Source of the DNA: Chloroflexota bacterium
Lineage (GTDB): Bacteria > Chloroflexota > UBA6077 > FW602-bin22 > CADDYW01
Reading direction: 5' to 3'
Length of the DNA: 64,000 nt
Assembly: GCA_021324795.1 (NCBI GenBank)
Contig: JAJPIK010000118.1
Span: forward strand, 1-64,000
Both the position numbers and the translations under genes were made by a program. Within the stretch, counting starts at the first letter, position 1; each line of letters begins with the position of its first letter. Below, in pieces: positions 9,051 through 17,802 of the stretch. The notes under the pieces are model-generated. The model was not told the DNA's origin. It ran no database searches and saw nothing but the letters and a program-made list of their open reading frames with translations.

Positions 9051-9854
9051 TTACCTCCTGGAGCTCGACGGGTCCACCAGAGCGATGCCACGCTTACCAT
9101 ACCTCGCGGTAGAAGCTTTCGAGGTCGCAGCCAACGCTGGTCGCGGCTCTCGGTGATTTTCTTGGCCCGACTGAGAAGAGCAAGTGAGGTAATATCCGAC
9201 TCCCTGGATAACGCCGATATATCCCGGTTCACCGACTGATACATTCAGCTTCTTCCGAATGTGGCTCACATGGGTCTTCAGGGTCGACGTATCGCTCTCG
9301 TTATACCCCCAGGCCCGTTCGACTAGTCGCCGGAAGGTGACGACTCGCCCTTCATTGAGGGCGAGAGCATGAAGGATGCGGAACTCCAGGGCCGTGAGCT
9401 GGATAAGCCGCTCCCCTTTCCGAACCTGGCAGGCTTCGACGTCAAGCAAACAGTCTCCGATCTGAAGCTGCGCCAGGGGTTTCTCCTGGACACGTCTTGG
9501 ACTCCGTTTCAAGACAGCGCAGATCCGCATGGCCAAGACCTTTGGACTAAAAGGCTTCATCACGTAGTCGTCTGCACCTTCCTCAAAGGCCTGGACGATG
9601 TGAAACTCGTCACTTGCACCGGTGAGCATCACGATCGGGATTGCCGAGATCTCCCGGATTCGGCGACAGACGTCCAAGCCACTGAGATGAGGCATCGAAA
9701 TGTCCAGAAGAATGAGATCCGGTGCATCCGACTGCCACCGGCGGAGTGCCTGAGCACCGTTCGCCGCGACGATGACCTCAAATCCTTCCCGACGCAGGGC
9801 ATAGCTCGTCACGTCGAGGAAGTCCAAATCATCGTCGACCAGGAGAATGCGCAT
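9051..9854 (-). CDS. OmpR-family response regulator (orphan)
   Basis: Receiver domain plus winged-helix DNA-binding domain. Receiver residues are intact: acidic pocket DDD (7-9), phosphoacceptor Asp51 in LLDISMP, Thr78, and Lys100 in VMKPFSP. The effector domain (about 130-225) ends in the usual SHIRKKL and GVGYYLT motifs. A further 40 or so basic, Ser-rich residues follow, making 267 against about 230 normally. No histidine kinase lies in the window. The ATG at 9854 follows GGGAGG and starts MRILLVDDD. It sits between two glycosyltransferase genes and may regulate the surface-glycan or lasso genes, which is inference. Confidence 0.93.
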   Translation of the reverse strand: MRILLVDDDLDFLDVTSYALRREGFEVIVAANGAQALRRWQSDAPDLILLDISMPHLSGLDVCRRIREISAIPIVMLTGASDEFHIVQAFEEGADDYVMKPFSPKVLAMRICAVLKRSPRRVQEKPLAQLQIGDCLLDVEACQVRKGERLIQLTALEFRILHALALNEGRVVTFRRLVERAWGYNESDTSTLKTHVSHIRKKLNVSVGEPGYIGVIQGVGYYLTCSSQSGQENHREPRPALAATSKASTARYGKRGIALVDPSSSRR

Positions 9855-9916
9855 GCTCCCTCCCATTGAGTAGTTATTGATACCTGGTTTGTTGCTGAAT
9901 TGATGCGTATGCTTGA

Positions 9917-11350
9917 TCACTTGGTCGATCGGCGGAAGACGTGGATAGCGGGGTCGCCAGCCATCTGACCCCGGGCCGGAACCGGAAAAACCTCGACTTC
10001 CTTATAGCCAGAGAGGCTTACATTGATAGAGTAGGTAGGCTGAACTGCTACCAGAGCCATCCCCGCGCCCACGCGCGTTACCGTCGGAGATACGAGACCG
10101 AATAGGTCGAGAACCGGCCGATCCGAGTAGTAGCCGATCACCCCAATTTCTGGGCTTGCGACGAGGTCATCGGGTCGGCTGGACTGCCGCAGGTACTCGG
10201 CCACAGCGCGATAGACATAGAAGCGAGGATTCCAATCTAGAGCCCAGTATCCAGCCGCGAGGTTGGTAGCCGTCAGGCAAATAATCAATGCAACGCTGGT
10301 AACCAAGCCGGCGAACTGGGCGACCGGACCCCTCTGCCGCCAGTCGGCAAGGGTGTCAATTCCCGAAGCCATCAGGATAACCATCCCCAACTGGAGAGGC
10401 GACCAGTACCAGATGTACAGATTGGGCAAGCCGAGAATCTGGAAGGAGCCGAGATAAAGGGCGCACCAGCCTAGGATCCCAAGCGCTACGGCCGGCTTTT
10501 GCTGGAACACACGCCATCCTCCCAGAAGGCATAGAGGAACAACCAGCGCAAACAGTGGGTTGAAGTGGAAATACAGCCTGGGGTAAATGATCAACCCGCG
10601 CAGGAAGTCCGTTGGGGTTCCGGCGTAGTCGACGCGCTTGGCTTCCAGGGTGTGGGGAATCGGCGATCCAAAATAGGCAAGAGAGAACAAGAGCCACGGA
10701 AGAACCACCAGGGCTGACATACTCGCGACGAGAACAAGATCTTTCGTTTTCAATCGTCCCACGCCCCAAGCCATGAAGGGAAAGAGGTAGGCGAGGCCAG
10801 CGTCGGGGCGCACCAGGATTGCCAAACCGATCGCCGTGCCCACTCCAAGCGGTTTGATCCGAACGTACGTTAGGTAGGCTGCTATCTCGAGAAGAAAGAC
10901 GTAGAGGCTCGTTTCCATGCCGACTGCCGCCGTCAGAATCGGATTGGTGACGAGCAGCAACGCTCCGGCCAGCGCAACTTCCGGTCGCAGCCACGATTTA
11001 AGAAGAGCGTAAGAAAGGATACCAGCGCCGGCTGTAAAGGCGATGCCGCAAAGCCAGCTAAGAATTGGAAAATCCAAGCTAGAGATCCGGTTTAGCCCCG
11101 CTAGGAGAAGTGTATAGCCCGGTGTCGTTGTTCCTAGGATATGCTCACCCGGGTTGTAGACAAAACCCCGGCCCAGAACGATGTTGCGCGCGTACCGGTA
11201 CGTGATGTAAGCATCGTCTAGCACATAATCCCTTAACGGCACGAGGGCAACAACCGCCGCCGCGCTGATCAGAGGAAAGGCAACGGCAACCTCACACTCA
11301 ACGGATGCGGCGCGTATACGATGAGAAATGCTCACGACGACACCGTCCAT
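9917..11350 (-). CDS. Polytopic GT-C-type membrane glycosyltransferase
   Basis: A 477-residue protein with about 10 hydrophobic segments. The first loop contains DDAYITYRYARN and then NPGEHILGTTTPGY, a pattern common in actinobacterial and chloroflexal ArnT/AftB-like transferases that use lipid-linked sugars. The DD pair is the likely catalytic acidic site. The C-terminal 90 residues are soluble. Start ATG at 11350; no strong ribosome-binding site is seen. It stands 38 bp downstream of the methyltransferase gene and so may be the last part of the lasso-locus transcript. Confidence 0.7.
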   Translation of the reverse strand: MDGVVVSISHRIRAASVECEVAVAFPLISAAAVVALVPLRDYVLDDAYITYRYARNIVLGRGFVYNPGEHILGTTTPGYTLLLAGLNRISSLDFPILSWLCGIAFTAGAGILSYALLKSWLRPEVALAGALLLVTNPILTAAVGMETSLYVFLLEIAAYLTYVRIKPLGVGTAIGLAILVRPDAGLAYLFPFMAWGVGRLKTKDLVLVASMSALVVLPWLLFSLAYFGSPIPHTLEAKRVDYAGTPTDFLRGLIIYPRLYFHFNPLFALVVPLCLLGGWRVFQQKPAVALGILGWCALYLGSFQILGLPNLYIWYWSPLQLGMVILMASGIDTLADWRQRGPVAQFAGLVTSVALIICLTATNLAAGYWALDWNPRFYVYRAVAEYLRQSSRPDDLVASPEIGVIGYYSDRPVLDLFGLVSPTVTRVGAGMALVAVQPTYSINVSLSGYKEVEVFPVPARGQMAGDPAIHVFRRSTK

Positions 11351-11388
11351 TGAAGGTTGGAGCCGATTGCACTAAGGGCGGATAAAGT

Positions 11389-12240
11389 CTACTGCTCGGG
11401 CTTTTGAGCGATCCATTCGACCATGATCCAGCTCAGAAAAAACTTGTAGCTCACTGCGGTAGCTTTTCTGAACTCTGCTGCCAGGGCTTCGATCTCGTCG
11501 GCAGTGGCGAGCCCATACAAAAGGATCGACGGCTTGAAGACTAAGAGCAAGTTCAACCCTTGCTCCTGAATGAAATCTACCGCGGACGCCAGGTTTGCGT
11601 CGATCAATCCCTGCCGACTGATCTCCCGGAGACCCGCCTCCTCTGCCAGGGTGCTCAACATCCGCGCAACACCAGGGCTTCTCCCCTGCTGACGCAGGCA
11701 TTCGTTGAACCAGTGCCGGAACTTGCTGAACCCCGGGACGGGCGGCTCGAAGCGTGGGTAGTCAGGGTCATCGAGAACTTCGTGAGCTACGACGTATCCA
11801 CCGGGGCGGACAGTCGCGGCGATGCGCTGAAGCATTGCCGCCGGGTCCCTCTGATTGAAGAGTACCAGCCGGCAGTAGGCAGCATCAAATGAGCCGTCGG
11901 GATAGCCGTGTTGCTCTCCGAACTCATCGAGGTCAGCGTGCACGATCTTTACTTGATCCAGCCCCCTCTGGGTGACGACCTGGCGCGCCAGGTTAACGAC
12001 GTCGTCGTTGCGATCCAGACCGACGACCATGCCGCTCGGCCCGACAACCTCGGCGAGGGGGAGAAGCGCACCGGCCGGGCCGCAGCCGATATCGATGACG
12101 CGATCCCCGGCCTTCAGACCGATGCGTGCGCAGGCCTCTTTCACGTACCGAACATTGGTCGGGTTCTGGGCAAGACGAATCAAGCGCTGACATTGAATGA
12201 GGCGCCGAATGCGCTCAAAGTTTGCGGTCTGTGTGATCAT
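11389..12240 (-). CDS. SAM-dependent class I methyltransferase
   Basis: A 283-residue methyltransferase with motif I VIDIGCGPAGALLP (about residues 48-61), an acidic residue at the end of strand 2 (GLDRN), HADLDEF, and motif IV DAAYCRLVLFN, then VRPGGYVVAHEV. This is the Methyltransf_11/25/31 pattern; the substrate is not evident. It overlaps the end of the DUF6065 gene by 26 bp, so the two are probably co-translated. It may act in tailoring the RiPP product or a surface glycan. Start ATG 12240 lacks a clear ribosome-binding site. Confidence 0.85.
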   Translation of the reverse strand: MITQTANFERIRRLIQCQRLIRLAQNPTNVRYVKEACARIGLKAGDRVIDIGCGPAGALLPLAEVVGPSGMVVGLDRNDDVVNLARQVVTQRGLDQVKIVHADLDEFGEQHGYPDGSFDAAYCRLVLFNQRDPAAMLQRIAATVRPGGYVVAHEVLDDPDYPRFEPPVPGFSKFRHWFNECLRQQGRSPGVARMLSTLAEEAGLREISRQGLIDANLASAVDFIQEQGLNLLLVFKPSILLYGLATADEIEALAAEFRKATAVSYKFFLSWIMVEWIAQKPEQ

Positions 12241-13018
12241 TGAATGGGCGCAACCTCAGCTTGATTTGATGCTCCGTCGCACGCGTGCCGCCCGGCGCTT
12301 CGCCGCGTGCGTAGTGCCGCTGGGAATCAGGCTCCCCGCCTTCGCGGTAGTGTTCCTCCCACGGATGCTGAACAAGAAAATCTGCTCGGCTCTGGGCGAA
12401 TTGGCGATATTGCTCCAGCAGCTCCGGGTCTTGGTCAAGTTCATAAATCTCCGCCCGTACGGTTTCCAGTTCACCACGGCGCTGAGGAACGAGCATGCAG
12501 ATGGGCTCATCAGCATCGAAGGCGACGGTAAGGTGAGGGCGGGTAAAGCGCCAATTCATCGTGAACGTCTGAACGGCCCAATCGGTCTCGACGAGCCCTT
12601 CCAGGGGGGCGACTCCATCCTTCGGCCAGTTCGACGGGCCCCGCACGAGAAGGTTGTAGCCCGGACTCGTTCGAAACAGGTAGGGGATGCGCCAGGATAG
12701 GATACCGAAGCCGAAGTGGCTTTCGACGGAGTAGGGGGGAGTGCCCCTGGGAAAGACAAACCTCACGCTCGTCGGCTCAGCACCTCCATCCCACGTAACG
12801 AAGAAGGCTTGATCGTTCAGAATCAGCCACCCGTCCTGATTCGCGACCACGAGTGGCAGACAGTGGTAAGCCCAGCGATTGAAGGTCGCGTCCATCCACG
12901 CTCGCCGGGCCGGCGCCGGGACGATGCGAAGCGCCGGCGCATCAGCCAAGCGATACGCCCGGAGAAACGGCGCGACTGATGCAGTGGAACCCTCGGGTGC
13001 AACGACCTCACGGCTCAT
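12215..13018 (-). CDS. DUF6065 family protein
   Basis: A 267-residue protein of unknown function that I recognise as DUF6065. The diagnostic stretch is WMDATFNRWAYHCLPL followed by VANQDGWLIL, FVTWDGG, SHFGFGILSWRIPYLFRT and a C-terminal MLVPQRRGELE. No membrane segment or signal peptide is visible and no catalytic motif is known. It lies 7 bp after the methyltransferase at 13026-13691 and overlaps the next one, inside the lasso-type locus. A role in modification or as an oxygenase-like fold would be guesswork. Confidence 0.75.
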   Translation of the reverse strand: MSREVVAPEGSTASVAPFLRAYRLADAPALRIVPAPARRAWMDATFNRWAYHCLPLVVANQDGWLILNDQAFFVTWDGGAEPTSVRFVFPRGTPPYSVESHFGFGILSWRIPYLFRTSPGYNLLVRGPSNWPKDGVAPLEGLVETDWAVQTFTMNWRFTRPHLTVAFDADEPICMLVPQRRGELETVRAEIYELDQDPELLEQYRQFAQSRADFLVQHPWEEHYREGGEPDSQRHYARGEAPGGTRATEHQIKLRLRPFNDHTDRKL

Positions 13019-13025
13019 CTGATTA

Positions 13026-13691
13026 CTATCTCTCTTGCGTATTGCCGCTCTCTAGCTTGGTCTTTCTCCAACCGGAGCGAGTCGACCCGACCAAGGCAGG
13101 CTTTTGCGCGCAGGCCCAGAGTGAAAATCTGTTTCGCTCAACTTTGATCCGGCTGAACCGCGCGGACAGAAGGGTCTGGGCGAGTAACTTCGCGGTGAAG
13201 CCGGTGTGGTGAGCCATGTACTTCCGACCGCTGGCGATCGAGACGCGATGACCGAAGATCATATCAAGCGGAGTGATTGGTCCGACCGGGGAGACGTAGG
13301 CGACATCGGTAAGCTGGTCGGCGGCGACCATTTCGGCGACGCGCTGAAGGTCAGGCAAAGTGAGCAACAAAAAGCCCCCGGGCGCGAGTACGCGTGAGAA
13401 CTCCGCGAAGGCGAGAGACACTTCGTGCGGGTAAAGGTGCTCGACGGTGTGAGAGGTCCAGACCGCATCGACCGAAGCATCAGCGAGCGGCAGATGGGTG
13501 ATGGAGCTTACGAGGTTCGGTCGCGCGTCCTCATCGATGTCCAAGCGCATCTCTCGCCACTCCGGCGAGCGGAACACCGGATGAAGTGCCTCCGGTGTCC
13601 AGGGACCACATCCGGCGTGAAGGACGACACGACGCCGGCCGACGCCACTTGCGAGAGCGTCCAATTCATCCTGAAAAGTCTGTATTGACAC
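13026..13691 (-). CDS. SAM-dependent methyltransferase
   Basis: A 221-residue class I methyltransferase. Motif I is VVLHAGCGPW (about 22-31), followed by MRLDIDEDARPNLV, the post-I and motif II region THLPLADASVDAVWTSHTVEH, and LAPGGFLLLTLPD. The SHTVEHLYPHE segment is typical of Methyltransf_11 members in glycan and O-antigen clusters. The GTG at 13691 has AGGGA upstream. It is 131 bp downstream of the GT41 gene and probably works on the same product, but the substrate is unknown. Confidence 0.85.
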   Translation of the reverse strand: MSIQTFQDELDALASGVGRRRVVLHAGCGPWTPEALHPVFRSPEWREMRLDIDEDARPNLVSSITHLPLADASVDAVWTSHTVEHLYPHEVSLAFAEFSRVLAPGGFLLLTLPDLQRVAEMVAADQLTDVAYVSPVGPITPLDMIFGHRVSIASGRKYMAHHTGFTAKLLAQTLLSARFSRIKVERNRFSLWACAQKPALVGSTRSGWRKTKLESGNTQER

Positions 13692-13822
13692 GGTATCCCT
13701 ACCTAACTCCTAAGACAGCAACCAAGAGATGCGACTCATCGCGTGGCGCGGGCAATTTTGACCAGCCCTCTGGTCGGAAGCCGGAGCGGGCGTTACCTGC
13801 ACCGCGTTCGAGGGTGATCGGA

Positions 13823-15637
13823 TCATGCCGTCGCGGTTTCCAACGTGGACTGCTCGCACCACGTTCGCCAGATTGTTCGATAGGCGGCCTCGAGAGCACG
13901 GGCGAAGGCTGGGCCATCGCAGAGCGGTGACGCTTCGACTCTCGGACGCAAGGTACTCCGCAGCTCCACCAACCGGGCAAGGGATCTTCCCAGGTCGACC
14001 GCCCGGGTAACGTAGTCGTCCGGCGATTGGGCGATGAACTCTGCGAGGCCGACCGCCGAAAGGATGCTCACTCCCATGCGGGCGACGAAGCGGCGACCAG
14101 CCAGCGAGATGACGGGAACCCCCATCCAGAGCGCGTCAAGGGTCGTCATCCCTCCGGTGTATGGGAAAGGATCCAGGGCGATGTCGACGTCCTGGTACGC
14201 TTCGAGATGTTTCTGAAGCGGAGTACTCCCCAACAAGATCACCCGTTCCGGACAGACATCATTGGCGGCGAACATCTCCTTGTACCGAGCCTGCACCGTC
14301 GCATCGTCGAAGCCGAAATACTTGAGGCGTAGCTCTGCATCGGGCAGTGCCCGAAGGATCCGCGACCAGAGAGCGATAACTTCCGGTCGAATCTTCGCGA
14401 GATTATTGAAACAGCCGAAGGTCACGTGTCCCCGGCTAGCGGCAGGAGCGGGAGCAACCGGGGGGCACGGATCTGGAGGCGCGCAGCAGAAGAGCGACGA
14501 CGGAAGTCGAATGACTTTTTCCACGTAGTAGCGGTCGGTGCCCGGCGGACAGACGTGCTTGTCGGCGAAGATGTAGTCGACTGCCGACATGCCAGTCGTA
14601 TCGAAGTAGCCGAGCCAGATGGCCTGCACCGGCGCGGGCTTGCGCGCGAGGACGAGGAGGCGATTGGCTCCGGTGTGGCCGGACAGATCGATCAAGATGT
14701 CGATCTGATCCTTCCGGATGAGCTCGGCCGCGTCGTCATCGCTGAGATGGAGGATACTCCTCCAGTGATGGGCGGCGCGGACCAGGCGAGCAGCAACGCC
14801 GTCCACGTTGCGGCGGTTGGCATAGCAGAAAACTTCGACCTGAGCCGGGTCGTGCTCGGGTAGGATCCGCTGGAGAATTCGTCCGACCGGATGCTCCTGA
14901 AAGTCCGGCGAGATGTAACCAATCCGAAGACGCCGGTCCGGTTGCCGATCGTTGGTATGGGGCCGAGCCTTTCGGGTCAGGGGATCGGTGTGGCGGATGC
15001 CCCAGGCGCGGGCCTCCTCGAAGTGACCTTCGAGGTCATCGTCCGACAGATAATGTTGGGTAAAGAGAACGCCGGCGTAGCTGTGCGGATCCTCGGGCGT
15101 TAAATCCGCGGCGTGGCGAAAGTCGATCACTGCCAGGTCCGGCATCCCCATCCATAGATGGAGGATGCCGAGACAACGATAGATGAGCGCGCTTCCCGGA
15201 GCGATCTCCTGAGCCCGCCGCAGTGTCTGCAAGGCTTGGTCGAACTTGCTCTGGACGATGAACACGTTGCTCAGGCTGGCGTAGATTCGTGGATCATCCG
15301 GTGCGAGCTCCAGCGCGCGCCGAAACTCCGCCTCAGCCTCGTTGGGTTTTCCATAGGCAAGGAGGGCGTCCCCAAAGGCTCTGCGGATCGACGGGTCGTC
15401 CGGAGCGAAGCTGAGGGCTCGGGAGATTAAGCCGACGGCCAGGCTCGGCACGCTACTTGCCAGTGCGATCTTGCCCAGGCGGTACAGCGCTCGGGGGTGA
15501 TTCGGCTGTTCTCTCAACACCTGCCGGAAGAGCGGCTCCGCCTGGTCAAGCTGGCCGGCGTGATAGTACCGCTCGGCAATCTCAAATGAGCTTTCTCCCG
15601 GCAACTGATCGATTGCGCCGACCTGAAGCAAAGTCAT
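13823..15637 (-). CDS. TPR / O-GlcNAc-transferase-like (GT41) glycosyltransferase
   Basis: A 604-residue fusion of about five TPR units (residues 18-200) with a GT41/SPINDLY-type catalytic region (about 235-590). Seen are RRLRIGYISPDFQEHPVGR (the conserved H after SPDF), IDILIDLSGHT, GYFDTTGMSAVDYI, FGCFNNLAKIRPEV, and the UDP-binding LDPFPYTGGMTT followed by WMGVPVISL. GT41 enzymes glycosylate Ser/Thr of proteins. Start ATG with AAGGAG 7 nt upstream. It follows the exporter gene by 18 bp in the lasso-type locus, so the Ser/Thr-rich tail of the precursor is a plausible acceptor; surface proteins are an alternative. Confidence 0.9.
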   Translation of the reverse strand: MTLLQVGAIDQLPGESSFEIAERYYHAGQLDQAEPLFRQVLREQPNHPRALYRLGKIALASSVPSLAVGLISRALSFAPDDPSIRRAFGDALLAYGKPNEAEAEFRRALELAPDDPRIYASLSNVFIVQSKFDQALQTLRRAQEIAPGSALIYRCLGILHLWMGMPDLAVIDFRHAADLTPEDPHSYAGVLFTQHYLSDDDLEGHFEEARAWGIRHTDPLTRKARPHTNDRQPDRRLRIGYISPDFQEHPVGRILQRILPEHDPAQVEVFCYANRRNVDGVAARLVRAAHHWRSILHLSDDDAAELIRKDQIDILIDLSGHTGANRLLVLARKPAPVQAIWLGYFDTTGMSAVDYIFADKHVCPPGTDRYYVEKVIRLPSSLFCCAPPDPCPPVAPAPAASRGHVTFGCFNNLAKIRPEVIALWSRILRALPDAELRLKYFGFDDATVQARYKEMFAANDVCPERVILLGSTPLQKHLEAYQDVDIALDPFPYTGGMTTLDALWMGVPVISLAGRRFVARMGVSILSAVGLAEFIAQSPDDYVTRAVDLGRSLARLVELRSTLRPRVEASPLCDGPAFARALEAAYRTIWRTWCEQSTLETATA

Positions 15638-15655
15638 CCGAGTCTCCTTGTCAAA

Positions 15656-17434
15656 TCAGTCACCAGACACCACCAGCGCAAGCGGGGATTCGCCATGGCG
15701 AGCGGCAAACTGTAGCTCATGAAGTTCGTGATACAGTCCTCGGCGAGCGAGAAGCTCGGCATGCGTCCCCTGTTCGACTACTCGGCCCTCGTCGAGAACG
15801 AGGATCCGGTTTGCCCGACTGATCGTAGCCAAGCGGTGCGCTATGATAAAAGTAGTCCGACCGCGCATCAGGTTTTCCAGCGCCTGCTCGAGGAGATGTT
15901 CCGAGCGGGCGTCAAGGGCGGAGGTCGGTTCGTCAAGGATAAGAATGCGCGGGTTTCGTAACAAGGCGCGGGCGATCGCCACGCGCTGTTTCTGGCCTTC
16001 GGAGAGCTGGTTTCCCCGCGGTCCAACGATCGTGTCGAGCCCTTTGGGCATTTTCTCGATGAACTCCCAGGCACACGCTGCCTGTGCTGCCCTGATGATT
16101 TCTGCTTCACTCGCCTCGTTCCGTCCCAAGGCGATGTTCTCGCGAATACTCGACCCAAACAGGAACGGATCCTGGAAGACGAAGGCAATCTGGCGTCGGA
16201 TACTCTCTAGGGTTAGATCACGCAGGTCCATGCCATCGAGAAGGACCCGCCCGTCGTCGGGGTCGCGAAAGCGAGCGATGAGACTGGCAAGGGTGCTTTT
16301 TCCGGCGCCGCTTGGCCCGACCAGCGCAATCACTTCGCCGGGCTCCACGACAAAAGAGATGTCACGCAGGACCGGGCGACCGGGCTCATAGGCAAAGTCA
16401 ACCCGGTCGAAACAGACCGCGCCGATCGCTTGACCACAGTCACGGGCACCGACACGCTCCTTCACCGCCGGCTGAAGTTCGAAGAATTCGTGCAGCCGGT
16501 CGGCGGCGGAGAGTGCCTGCTGGGCACCAACGACTATCCCGAGCAAGCTTCGCGCCGGGACATAGATCTGGCCAAAGAGCTGTTGAATGGCAAGGAGCGT
16601 CCCAAGCGTGGTCTGGCCGATGATGACCAGGTACCCGCCAACGCCAATCACCGCTAGCATCGTCGCCAGAGAAAACAGGTTCTGCCCCCCACCGATCGCC
16701 GCTCCGACAAAGGCCAGGCGCATTTTGAGCCTCAGCAGCTCAGTCATCGTCGCCGCGAAGAGCTGCCCAGAGCGCTGTTCCTGACCAAACGCGGCAATTT
16801 CACGCAAGCCGCTCAGGTTTTCCTGGAGCTGGGCGTTCAAGTCGGCGGTCTTCTCGCGAACCCGGCGCGACACCTGTCGAAGCGGTCGGGTGACAATCCA
16901 AGCGAGGCCACCGACAACCGCCGGAAAACAGACCGCGATCAACGCGAGCTGCGCGTTCAGTCGGAACATCAGTACCACGCCGATGAGCATGGTCAGCAAG
17001 CTCCCAAATGCACTCACCAGATTGGAGCCGAGAAAGGCCGCCCAACTGGGAGCGTCATTCAGAAAAAGCGTCATTGTCCGCCCGCCCTGCTCTCGCTGCC
17101 AGAGCGGGATCGAGAGCGTTCCGCAATGAGCGAAGAGGCGACGTCGTAAATGGATGGTGAGACGCTCATCAAGATAGCCTTGAAGGGTGGCGAGGACGAC
17201 CTGGAGAATTGCCGACAGGATCCACAGTGCGGCGAAAAGTGACGTGGTGGGAAGAAGCCGATCGAGCTGCCGCGCGAGAACCACGTTATCGATGAGATCG
17301 CGCTGAACGAGTGGCAAGCTCAAAGTCACCGGAACAATGGCACAGGTCACCAGGAGTGGCATGAGCCAGAGGCGCCACTCGAATTGCCCGTCCGAAACAA
17401 ACCGAATCAGCGTTCGCACCTGGACCTCAGTCAT
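15656..17434 (-). CDS. ABC transporter, fused membrane and ATPase domains (lasso D-type exporter)
   Basis: A 592-residue half-transporter of the MsbA/McjD type. The membrane domain has about six hydrophobic segments (residues 20-310). The ATPase domain has Walker A GPSGAGKST, Q-loop FVFQDPF, signature LSEGQ, Walker B ILILDEPTSALD and the His switch IAHRL. There is no C39 peptidase domain, so it would export an already cleaved peptide, as lasso D proteins do. It lies 123 bp downstream of the precursor gene, separated by two strong hairpins, and just upstream of the GT41 gene. Confidence 0.9.
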   Translation of the reverse strand: MTEVQVRTLIRFVSDGQFEWRLWLMPLLVTCAIVPVTLSLPLVQRDLIDNVVLARQLDRLLPTTSLFAALWILSAILQVVLATLQGYLDERLTIHLRRRLFAHCGTLSIPLWQREQGGRTMTLFLNDAPSWAAFLGSNLVSAFGSLLTMLIGVVLMFRLNAQLALIAVCFPAVVGGLAWIVTRPLRQVSRRVREKTADLNAQLQENLSGLREIAAFGQEQRSGQLFAATMTELLRLKMRLAFVGAAIGGGQNLFSLATMLAVIGVGGYLVIIGQTTLGTLLAIQQLFGQIYVPARSLLGIVVGAQQALSAADRLHEFFELQPAVKERVGARDCGQAIGAVCFDRVDFAYEPGRPVLRDISFVVEPGEVIALVGPSGAGKSTLASLIARFRDPDDGRVLLDGMDLRDLTLESIRRQIAFVFQDPFLFGSSIRENIALGRNEASEAEIIRAAQAACAWEFIEKMPKGLDTIVGPRGNQLSEGQKQRVAIARALLRNPRILILDEPTSALDARSEHLLEQALENLMRGRTTFIIAHRLATISRANRILVLDEGRVVEQGTHAELLARRGLYHELHELQFAARHGESPLALVVSGD

Positions 17435-17468
17435 CCTCTGCTAAGGCGGGCTGTCCTATCTAGAGATT

Positions 17469-17552
17469 GCCCGGCGGATGAGATGGCCCCGCATTGAAGC
17501 AGTCACCATCCCATCCGCCGGGCTCGGGCGTCCCCCGCGGGAAACGCCCGAG
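17469..17552 (-). terminator. Tandem hairpins between precursor and exporter genes
   Basis: Reading on the minus strand after the precursor stop, a 9-bp stem (17544-17552 with 17523-17531) is followed directly by a second long stem (17506-17523 with 17469-17486, one mismatch, CCGGCGGATG-type arms). Neither has a clear T-run. They probably act as partial terminators or as RNase barriers that give the small precursor gene a higher mRNA level than the exporter. Confidence 0.55.
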
Positions 17553-17557
17553 CGCGA

Positions 17558-17740
17558 CTAGCCGGAAGTCGATGCACAGGTGATTGTCACCGTGCTTCCC
17601 GAGGTGTTCACCACCGTGCCGGTCGCACAGATGTTGTTGGGAATGCCCGGGATGTCCGGGGCGGTACCGCCGACCCCTAAGGTGATCTCATCGAGCTTCC
17701 CATACACCGCTAGCCGCGGCGCTTCATACGTCTTCTTCAC
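17558..17740 (-). CDS. Lasso-type RiPP precursor peptide
   Basis: A 60-residue precursor. The leader has the lasso recognition pattern YxxPxLxxxGxxxxxT (YEAPRLAVYGKLDEIT), with Thr at the next-to-last leader position. The predicted core starts at Gly (GVGGTAPD), so Gly1 could form a macrolactam with Asp8. The core would be 39 residues, longer than the usual 15-26, is rich in Ser/Thr and has two Cys (17 and 34). The GTG at 17740 follows GGAGGAGG by 8 nt. The same frame stays open to a GTG at 17896 that overlaps the cyclase stop, so a longer leader is possible. It lies between the cyclase and exporter genes. Confidence 0.8.
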   Translation of the reverse strand: MKKTYEAPRLAVYGKLDEITLGVGGTAPDIPGIPNNICATGTVVNTSGSTVTITCASTSG

Positions 17741-17802
17741 TATTTTCACCTCCTCCTCGAGCGATACTTGACCCCTTAAACGTTTCCGCTCGGCGACGCT
17801 CG

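Noticed and set aside
13759..13774. GACCAG/CTGGTC hairpin as terminator of the GT41 gene
   Set aside because: Six-bp stem, followed on the transcribed (minus) strand by A residues rather than T, so not a convincing terminator.
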